Shown: positions 13,536-18,959 of the stretch, piece after piece
Layout: every line of letters begins with the position of its first letter
Numbering within the stretch: the first letter of the stretch is position 1
Assembly (NCBI GenBank): GCA_020341875.1
Contig: CP070839.1
Span: 2,438,377 to 2,459,541, forward strand
Direction of reading: 5' to 3'
Length of the DNA stretch: 21,165 nucleotides
Source of the DNA: Candidatus Zixiibacteriota bacterium
GTDB lineage: Bacteria > Zixibacteria > MSB-5A5 > SM1-73
Translations under genes and position numbers: made by a program
Notes under the pieces: generated by a model
Databases searched by the model: none
What the model was told of the DNA's origin: nothing
The model's input: the letters and a program-made list of their open reading frames with translations, nothing else

Positions 13536-14306
13536 TTACTGTTCTTCCTCTTTGGCTTTGTCTTCCTTTGTCTTCGATTGATCCAAATCCACCATGCGCA
13601 CGTCGCCGGCGTACTTCACCACTACCGGCTCCACTATTTTCAAGAGCCGGTTGGTGACCTCCTTGATTCTGAGCGCGCCCGTCTCGATCTTTCTCAACTT
13701 GTCGATCGTATCCTGATCCAGACTCTCCGGCCTGCTCAAAAGAAGCTGGGCATATCCCAGGACCGCTGCCAGAGGGTTGTTTATCTCGTGATTGATGGTG
13801 ACCGCGGTCTCCACGATCGCATTCAGTCTCTCAGACTTTACCAGGTCCTCCTGAACCTCTCCCCCTATCTTATCCCGCCAAACCTGGGCCTTGGCTAGAG
13901 CGATCCCTATCTGGTGACTCAGCGCTTCGAACAGCTCCTCATCTCCGCTTAAGTTCGTGTAGCCCTCGACTAAGCCCGCCAAGGCACCGATCGTTTTCCC
14001 GTCTCTCTTGACGGGATAGGAAAAGACGCTGTGCGGCCCTTCGCTGTCAAAGGTGGCGTAGATCGACTCCATACGAATCTGCTCTCTCATGGTCTCGGTC
14101 ACTCGCTGGTCGAAGTCGCGCAATATCTTGACCTTTTCTATCGAACCGGAGGCAATCTGATGAGCCACCTTCTTGGTCTTCTCATCCCACAAGGTCACAG
14201 AGGCACATTGCAGCCTGAGGATGTCCAGAAGTCCATCCAACGCATCCTGCAAGATCTGGTTCATCTCCACCGATGAATTGGCCTTCTGCGCCAGATCCCT
14301 TAGCAA
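13536..14306 (-). CDS. GAF + histidine-phosphoacceptor protein lacking an ATPase domain; 5' end probably further upstream in another frame
   Basis: The 256-codon frame encodes a GAF sensor domain (about 10-140) and a HisKA dimerisation/phosphoacceptor helix pair with the H-box INHEINNPLAAVLGYAQLLL (H173). The protein then ends in a charged tail (KTKEDKAKEEEQ). The HATPase_c domain with N, G1 and G2 boxes is missing, so it cannot autophosphorylate alone. It may accept phosphate from a partner kinase or be a remnant. The annotated start is a TTG at 14306 with no ribosome-binding site, and coding-like residues continue upstream in frame to about 14375 (IRRILERTAREKNKEYKKF) without an ATG, GTG or good start. 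A +1 shift at AGG-TGA (14373-14368) would join it to a frame starting with a TTG at 14466. No response regulator lies next to it. Confidence 0.75.
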   Translation of the reverse strand: MLRDLAQKANSSVEMNQILQDALDGLLDILRLQCASVTLWDEKTKKVAHQIASGSIEKVKILRDFDQRVTETMREQIRMESIYATFDSEGPHSVFSYPVKRDGKTIGALAGLVEGYTNLSGDEELFEALSHQIGIALAKAQVWRDKIGGEVQEDLVKSERLNAIVETAVTINHEINNPLAAVLGYAQLLLSRPESLDQDTIDKLRKIETGALRIKEVTNRLLKIVEPVVVKYAGDVRMVDLDQSKTKEDKAKEEEQ

Positions 14307-14367
14307 CAGAAACTTCTTGTATTCTTTGTTCTTCTCCCTTGCCGTCCTCTCGAGTATCCTGCGAATT

Positions 14368-14466
14368 TCACCTCTTCAGATGAGCAAAAGATATGCCGCT
14401 GGGCGCTGTTTTTCCCTTTTGACTCCTCCCCTCAGTTCCCGTCATCAAAACTGCTCCAGCCTTCAA
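14368..14466 (-). CDS. Short upstream frame, possible N-terminal part of the GAF/histidine protein
   Basis: A TTG at 14466 with a strong GGAGGAG site (14475-14482) opens a frame of 32 codons ending ISFAHLKR and a TGA at 14370-14368. If the ribosome skips the T of AGG-TGA-A, or if one base is extra in this strain, the product continues as HLKR-EIRRILERTAREK into the helical region that precedes the GAF domain. The join reads as one uninterrupted charged helix. It could equally be an independent leader peptide. Confidence 0.4.
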   Translation of the reverse strand: MKAGAVLMTGTEGRSQKGKTAPSGISFAHLKR

Positions 14467-14702
14467 AAGCTCAACTCCTCCTGCTACTTATCCGGGATGA
14501 GAGAATTACTCCTGTGATATGATCACCCAAATGGGTCAGAAGGTCAAGCAGAATCGTGCTCGGATATGCAATCGGATTCACACAAGCTGCAAAGCCCCCG
14601 AGGATGAGGGGTTACTCGTCATTCGCCATTCGTCATCCGTCATTGGTATTTGGTCATTCGTCATCCGTCATTGTTCATTTGTTATTGGACGTAAGGCCGG
14701 AT
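14467..14702. other. Non-coding spacer with a short direct repeat
   Basis: Between the short upstream frame and the dehydrogenase beta gene I see no gene. A 19-base unit CATTCGTCATCCGTCATTG occurs twice, at 14627-14645 and 14655-14673 (period 28), inside a longer CATTCGTCATT-like degenerate tract. No terminator with a T-run follows the beta gene. Confidence 0.6.
14627..14673. repeat. Two direct copies of a 19-base unit
   Basis: CATTCGTCATCCGTCATTG is exactly repeated with a 9-base spacer (GTATTTGGT). The surrounding sequence contains further partial TCATTCG/TCATTG units, like low-complexity intergenic tracts. Confidence 0.7.
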
Positions 14703-15857
14703 TTATTTCAGCGCCTCTGATGGTCGGGAGTAGTCGCGGTACAGGCTGTAGCTTCTGAATATGTCTTGCGGCAGAAGAGGCTCTCCTTTCGTGATCAGAT
14801 TCACCAGATTCAAGGCGATTCCCGGGCCGAGCATGAATCCTTGTCCGCAAAAGCCGACGGCTACGTACAATCCATCTGAGTCTTTGAGCCTGTCCACGAT
14901 GGGGACCCCGTCCGGAGACATGGGGTAAAGACCCCGCCACACTCTCCGCACCCTTATGTTTCTCAAACGCGGGAAGAGCTGGATCAGCCGTCTGGCCGAC
15001 AGCGGAAGAAACGATGAAGTGGAATCCCGGTTAAGTCCGGGGATGATCGGTTCGGGAGTTAAACAGAATATTATGTGACCCTCCTCCTCCTGATAGAAGT
15101 AGAAGTTCTTCGATCCCGGGAATCCCCGCATGTCCACCACCAGGGGCCGGAAGAAGGGCTTAACCGGTTCGGTGACCCCACCCTCATGCGAGTCCGGCAG
15201 AACAGGCAGGTCCACCCCCATCAGTTTTCCCACCTCTTGCGCATTTGCTCCGGCTGCGTTTATCAACCTGGCCGCGCCGTAGACGCCTTTATCAGTCGTG
15301 ACCTTTATCCCCGAGCCATTCCCGGTGTCCACTCCGACCACCTTCTCGGTAAACTTGAACTCGGCACCCTGTTTCACCGCCTGTTTGAAGAAGGCTCTGG
15401 CTGCCAGGATAGGAGAGATGTTGGCGTCTTCGGGAGAGTAGGTTCCCCCTCTCAGTCCTTGCGGATTCACGCCGGGAAGAAGCTTGACCACCTCCTCTGC
15501 CTCATGCCAGTCGATGTTCAAACCATATTTCTTCTGGGCGACCAGCAGCTGCTTCAGGCTCTTCTCGTGCTCCTCTTCATAGACCGGAAAGCAGTATCCC
15601 CCCTGATTGTAGTGAATGTCGTTCCCGTGCTCCTCCCGCCAGGTGGAGAAGACCCTGAGGCTCAACTGGCAGGTTTGTATCTTGGCCGGGTCGGAATGGG
15701 TAGCTCTCACTCCTCCGATGGCGCTCTTGTTCTGCCCCTGCCCTGGCGAGGGTAGCTCGTCAATCACCAGAACTCTCAGCCTCTCCCGAGCCAGGAAGAA
15801 CGCGGTGGGAAGCCCCACGCTGCCCGCGCCGATTATTATCACATCGTAATTCCGCAT
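14703..15857 (-). CDS. FAD-dependent amino-acid dehydrogenase, DAO family (beta subunit)
   Basis: The 384-residue protein opens with the FAD-binding fold VIIIGAGSVGLPTAFFLA (GxGxxG at 10-15) and continues with the DAO-family pattern IGGVRATHSDP. The C-terminal FAD segment is SPDGVPIVDR...GLYVAVGFCGQGFMLGPGIA. The size (about 43 kDa) and layout fit the catalytic subunit of dye-linked L-proline dehydrogenases, opine/nopaline oxidase B subunits, sarcosine oxidase beta and HcnC. It should oxidise a secondary or N-substituted amino acid and pass electrons to the alpha subunit encoded 60 bases upstream. The ATG at 15857 has only a weak purine-rich site. The substrate cannot be decided by eye; the archaeal-type proline dehydrogenase complex is the closest analogy I can offer. 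Confidence 0.88.
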   Translation of the reverse strand: MRNYDVIIIGAGSVGLPTAFFLARERLRVLVIDELPSPGQGQNKSAIGGVRATHSDPAKIQTCQLSLRVFSTWREEHGNDIHYNQGGYCFPVYEEEHEKSLKQLLVAQKKYGLNIDWHEAEEVVKLLPGVNPQGLRGGTYSPEDANISPILAARAFFKQAVKQGAEFKFTEKVVGVDTGNGSGIKVTTDKGVYGAARLINAAGANAQEVGKLMGVDLPVLPDSHEGGVTEPVKPFFRPLVVDMRGFPGSKNFYFYQEEEGHIIFCLTPEPIIPGLNRDSTSSFLPLSARRLIQLFPRLRNIRVRRVWRGLYPMSPDGVPIVDRLKDSDGLYVAVGFCGQGFMLGPGIALNLVNLITKGEPLLPQDIFRSYSLYRDYSRPSEALK

Positions 15858-15917
15858 TCTTAGAATCTCTTGTGCTCCAGCCAGGACCCAACTCCCGGGA
15901 AAACCGCGGGGCTGGGC

Positions 15918-18002
15918 CTAACGCTTCGCTCTCTTTTTAGTTGCCTTCTCGTTTGCGAGCATGCCCAGGTTGACTTCAGCTACCAGGGGCCGCTGGCTGA
16001 ACGGAACCACGTCACACGAATCCACGCCCTCCTGCTGGTAAAGCTTCAGGATCAGAGACCGGCAGGTTTTTCCTCCGCATGCGCCCATCCCGCATCTTAA
16101 CACCTTAAGCTGGTTTAAGTCCATCGCTCCCTGCCGGATCAGCTCCTTTATCTCTTTGGCTCTCACCCGTTCGCATCTGCAGATGATGGTTTCGTCATCC
16201 AGACAAGAGGGCGCCGGAGGGTCGATCGGTTGGCTCAATCTGGGGTCCTGGATTCTGAATCCCGCCACCTGAGTCTCCTTCTCCCTCGGAACCCTCAGGC
16301 TGACCAGGAGAGTTCGGTCGTAGGCTTTCCTTTGTGCTATCTTCTGTACCCTGGCTCTGGTGACGAAGGCACCGTCTATGTCAACGGCGTCCACTTGGTC
16401 GCCCACCGCGACTTCGAGCTCGAGAAGTTCAAAGGGTACCATGACCAACCCATCCGGGCCTTCTTCTCTCAAATCCACCATGGTTATGGCCAGGCCGGGA
16501 CAGACCGCCACGCACAGGGTGCAGCCGGTGCATTCGTCCCTCACCACCTGCGGAAGGCCGAATATCGGATCACCCTCCATCTCGATCATGTCCTTGGGAC
16601 AAATGTGGATGCAGGGATCGCAGGGGATCTCCTGTACGCACCTGATGATGGGGAATACGTTCGACTTAGGCACTTTGATTTCCAGAGGAAGGGTTGCTCC
16701 CGGCTTGCTTTTCAGAATCTCCCATCTTTTCTTCCACTCCGCAGGGACCCAGGCCTCTTTGCCCAGGGATTGGGCGATCTGTCTCCCCGCAATCTTCCCG
16801 GAGAAAATGGCGGCAGACGCCTCTGCGATCTCCAAAGCATCCCCGGCCGAGTAAACCTCCATGCCAAATCTTCTTGCCTGATGGTAAAGCTCGCTCACCG
16901 GGTCCAAGCCCACGGCTACGAGCAGAGTATCCGCTTCGAAGGTCCTCTCCGTGGCGGGAATCTCACAGAAGTTCTCGTCGATCCGCGTGACGGTAACCGA
17001 CTCGACTCTGTCCTTTCCATTGGCACATTTCACCGTATGAGAGGTCCACACCGGCACCCCCAACCTCTTGATCTTATCCTGATGAACCCTGTAACCTCCC
17101 ACCTGAGGCAGGGCCTCGACCAGTCCGACTACGCCGATGCCTGCCTGAACGGCATGATAGGCGGCGATCAAACCCACGTTTCCTCCACCAACGATGAACA
17201 GCCTCTGTGACGGCCGGATCAGGTCCCGGTTCACCAATGTCTGAAAGGCACCCGCTCCATACACGCCCGGCAGATCACAGCCAGGGAAGGAGAGGGCCTT
17301 CTCTCTGGCACCTGCAGCGATTAGGAGTTTCCCGGGGTCGATCAAGGAATACCCTCCATCGCTTACTACTCCAATCTTCTTGTCCTGATAACACGCCACC
17401 GCTGTGGTGTTCAGCATCACCTTGATGTTGGGATGCTTTTCTATCTCCGCGGCAAGGTTCGTGGCGATGTCTATCCCCCGGGTCCCGGCGTAGCAATCGG
17501 CTACCGTGCCGAAGAAGGAGTGGGTCTGAAGTACCAGTTTCCCCCCTAAGCGGTGTTTGTCGTCGACGATTAAGACGTCGACACCGTGCGGTGCCAGTTC
17601 CAGCGCGGCAGTGATCCCTGCCGGCCCGCCCCCCAGGATCAGAACGTCGGTGTCAATCACCGGCGTGGGCCTGAACTCGCCCGGCACGGAGTCCTCGGCA
17701 GGAAGCTCCGGAGTACCGTCACAGCTGGTCACCTCCATCCCCTCCCTCACCTGAACCATGCATCCCTTGACTGTGGTCCCATCTGCTATCACCAGGCACT
17801 GGGCGCACTGCCCGTTGGCGCAGAGAATGCCCTGAGGTCCTCCGTCCTTGGGATGATGGCCGAAGACCTTTATGCCGTAGGCGAATAGTGCGGAGGAGAT
17901 AACCTCCCCTTCCTTCCCCAGAAGCTTCCTCCCATTGAAATAGAAGCGTATTCCCGCTTCGCGGGGAACCTGGAGAATAGGATGTCTCTCAATTCTATTC
18001 AT
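15918..18002 (-). CDS. Multi-cluster NAD(P)/FAD oxidoreductase, alpha subunit of an amino-acid dehydrogenase complex
   Basis: From the ATG at 18002 the protein has 694 residues in this order: a 2Fe-2S domain of the sarcosine-oxidase-alpha type (C61, C66, C69, C81; LCANGQCAQCLV); a pyridine-nucleotide disulfide oxidoreductase domain with two Rossmann motifs (LILGGGPAGITAALELA near 122, FIVGGGNVGLIAAY further on); a two-cluster ferredoxin insertion (CVQEIPCDPCIHICP and CTGCTLCVAVCP); and a C-terminal BFD-like 2Fe-2S domain (ICRCERV...RCGMGACGGKTC). In related complexes these ferredoxin parts are separate subunits, so this is a fusion. It would move electrons from the DAO-type beta subunit to NAD or ferredoxin. 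The frame is open 51 codons further upstream, but those residues look non-conserved and ATG 18002 has AGGA upstream. Confidence 0.88.
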   Translation of the reverse strand: MNRIERHPILQVPREAGIRFYFNGRKLLGKEGEVISSALFAYGIKVFGHHPKDGGPQGILCANGQCAQCLVIADGTTVKGCMVQVREGMEVTSCDGTPELPAEDSVPGEFRPTPVIDTDVLILGGGPAGITAALELAPHGVDVLIVDDKHRLGGKLVLQTHSFFGTVADCYAGTRGIDIATNLAAEIEKHPNIKVMLNTTAVACYQDKKIGVVSDGGYSLIDPGKLLIAAGAREKALSFPGCDLPGVYGAGAFQTLVNRDLIRPSQRLFIVGGGNVGLIAAYHAVQAGIGVVGLVEALPQVGGYRVHQDKIKRLGVPVWTSHTVKCANGKDRVESVTVTRIDENFCEIPATERTFEADTLLVAVGLDPVSELYHQARRFGMEVYSAGDALEIAEASAAIFSGKIAGRQIAQSLGKEAWVPAEWKKRWEILKSKPGATLPLEIKVPKSNVFPIIRCVQEIPCDPCIHICPKDMIEMEGDPIFGLPQVVRDECTGCTLCVAVCPGLAITMVDLREEGPDGLVMVPFELLELEVAVGDQVDAVDIDGAFVTRARVQKIAQRKAYDRTLLVSLRVPREKETQVAGFRIQDPRLSQPIDPPAPSCLDDETIICRCERVRAKEIKELIRQGAMDLNQLKVLRCGMGACGGKTCRSLILKLYQQEGVDSCDVVPFSQRPLVAEVNLGMLANEKATKKRAKR

Positions 18003-18074
18003 ATAAGCAAGTCCTAAACACAGGCCGAGTTCTCTCGTTGACTCCTGATACCAATACGATTTACGGCAAAACTT

Positions 18075-18090
18075 AGTGAAAAGTTTCACA
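18075..18090 (-). promoter_or_regulatory. CRP/FNR-like palindrome upstream of the dehydrogenase genes
   Basis: On the minus strand TGTGA-AACTTT-TCACT matches the CRP-family consensus TGTGA-N6-TCACA at nine of ten fixed positions, with a perfect GTGAAA/TTTCAC core at 18076-18089. It lies about 73 bases before the ATG at 18002 and just beside a TTGACT, a sensible position for a transcription-factor site. No member of that family is encoded in the window. Confidence 0.4.
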
Positions 18091-18148
18091 AAGTCAACCT
18101 CATTTTGCGGCCTCTCGCTTTTTTTAAGGGAAATAGGCAAAAAAATAC

Positions 18149-18176
18149 TTGACAAGAATTATAAATTTAGTATAAT
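18149..18176 (+). promoter_or_regulatory. Near-perfect sigma70-type promoter
   Basis: TTGACA (18149-18154) and TATAAT (18171-18176) are both exact consensus, separated by 16 bases of A/T-rich sequence. Transcription should start near 18183 and run rightwards towards the secreted protein gene at 18960, giving a leader of about 780 bases. Nothing else on the plus strand could be its main target. Confidence 0.85.
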
Positions 18177-18362
18177 GTGAGTGCACAAAGTACATACGAG
18201 TAGATTCTGGCAGGGCAGTGTATTTAAGGGCTGTAGTGGAGCAATAGCTCCAGGCTATTTGGCTATAGAGGATAGTTAGTGCTCCAATCCCGCCGGGCAG
18301 TTGACGGTTTTTCGTCCAACGACTTATCCATCTGAGATCCGGTAATAGGATTAATTGCCTAC

Positions 18363-18665
18363 TTAGTAAGAGGATCCGGTTTGCAGGGCGCTGGTTTCTT
18401 TTGAACTTCCGGGAGGCGCCAATATGAAGACCCGATTACGCGGATCGCCGTTGAAGGCAACCGCATCGCCGTTGGCATCGGTGGCAGTGGTCTGGTCGGA
18501 GGAGCCGCCGCAATACGGGAAGCTGGCATTTTCAGGACAGGCAACATCCGGATCGTCGTTGTGCTTGAAGACCGGATCTGCCTGAGCGGGATTGGAACGG
18601 GGGGCACTGGGGAAGGAAAGAAAAGGGTCGGGGGTGATATGGTCCTCGGCCGGCGCACTTCTGGT
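18363..18665 (-). pseudogene. Antisense remnant of a secreted-type protein gene
   Basis: A minus-strand frame of 100 codons between stops, ending at TAA 18365-18363, has strongly C/G-ending codons and an Asp/Asn/Cys composition similar to the large secreted protein. One stretch reads ADPVFKHNDDPDVACPENAS, then FPYCGGSSDQTTATDANGDA. It has no ATG or GTG start and no ribosome-binding site. The competing ATG-started frame on the same strand is Pro/Arg-rich and looks like its shadow. I infer the 3' remnant of a lost gene. It could also be a coincidental composition effect. Confidence 0.35.
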
Positions 18666-18743
18666 TTAAAGACAGATTAAGCGTAAGTTTGCTGCTTTAC
18701 GGTTTGAACTGAAACCTCTAACCTTTGCTTGAAAGGAGGTGAA

Positions 18744-18842
18744 GTGAGGAAGGGGTACTTTCGATTACTTTTGCTCAACTCTAACTTTTTGAAACGAGGA
18801 GGTGAAAAGAAGGAGCACCGAAAGGTGCCAGCTGATCTGTAA
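18744..18842 (+). CDS. Possible 32-residue leader ORF
   Basis: A GTG at 18744, four bases after an AAAGGAGG block, opens 32 codons starting MRKGYFRLLLLNSNFLKRGG and ending in a basic, charged segment before TAA at 18840-18842. It has an arginine-lysine N-terminus with a short hydrophobic run, but is too short for a signal peptide of a secreted protein. It precedes the structured part of the leader. No homology recognised; it may be a regulatory upstream ORF. Confidence 0.35.
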   Translation: MRKGYFRLLLLNSNFLKRGGEKKEHRKVPADL

Positions 18843-18871
18843 CCTTTCTAAAGAAGGAGGGGGAAGTCAAA

Positions 18872-18904
18872 TTGAGCTTTTTGGTGAATTTGCCTGAAGA
18901 TTGA
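18872..18904 (+). CDS. Possible ten-codon leader peptide
   Basis: TTG at 18872 follows AAGGAGGGGG at about ten bases and encodes MSFLVNLPED before TGA at 18902-18904. Its codons cover the left arm and loop of the 12-base-pair hairpin at 18877-18917, so ribosome occupancy would change that fold. It is very short and may be chance. Confidence 0.25.
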   Translation: MSFLVNLPED

Positions 18905-18917
18905 CTTCACCAAAAAG
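18877..18917 (+). promoter_or_regulatory. 12-base-pair hairpin with a competing pairing
   Basis: CTTTTTGGTGAA (18877-18888) pairs perfectly with TTCACCAAAAAG (18906-18917). A second pairing, GAAGTCAA (18863-18870) with TTGACTTC (18901-18908), shares three bases with the first right arm, so the two stems exclude one another. No T-run follows, so it is not a classical terminator. It lies 42 bases before the secreted protein's start. Confidence 0.55.
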
Positions 18918-18959
18918 TCTAGAGCAAAAACCTTAAAAGAACTTGTAAGGAGCAACAAA

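Larger units (their letters stand above)
18183..18959 (+). other. Long structured leader of the secreted protein gene
   Basis: This 777-base region has no full-size gene. It holds a hairpin TGGAGC-AATA-GCTCCA (18237-18252), whose left arm can alternatively pair with TGCTCCA at 18280-18286, an antisense gene remnant (18363-18665), a small GTG-started ORF (18744-18842), a GCACC-GAAA-GGTGC hairpin (18815-18828), a ten-codon ORF (18872-18904) and a 12-base-pair hairpin (18877-18917). Four Shine-Dalgarno-like purine blocks occur between 18731 and 18953. I recognise no known riboswitch class. Confidence 0.5.

Noticed and set aside
16230..17210. 326-codon plus-strand frame
   Set aside because: It is antisense to the well-supported alpha subunit gene and has no recognisable domain.
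18003..18155. N-terminal 51-codon extension of the alpha subunit
   Set aside because: The added residues do not resemble the family, cover the CRP-like palindrome, and lack a ribosome-binding site, whereas ATG 18002 has one.
18731..18842. Riboswitch (c-di-GMP type) suggested by the GAAA-capped hairpin at 18815-18828
   Set aside because: The conserved flanking core of that class (such as GCAAACC and ACGCAAAGCC) is absent; a short GNRA hairpin alone is not enough.
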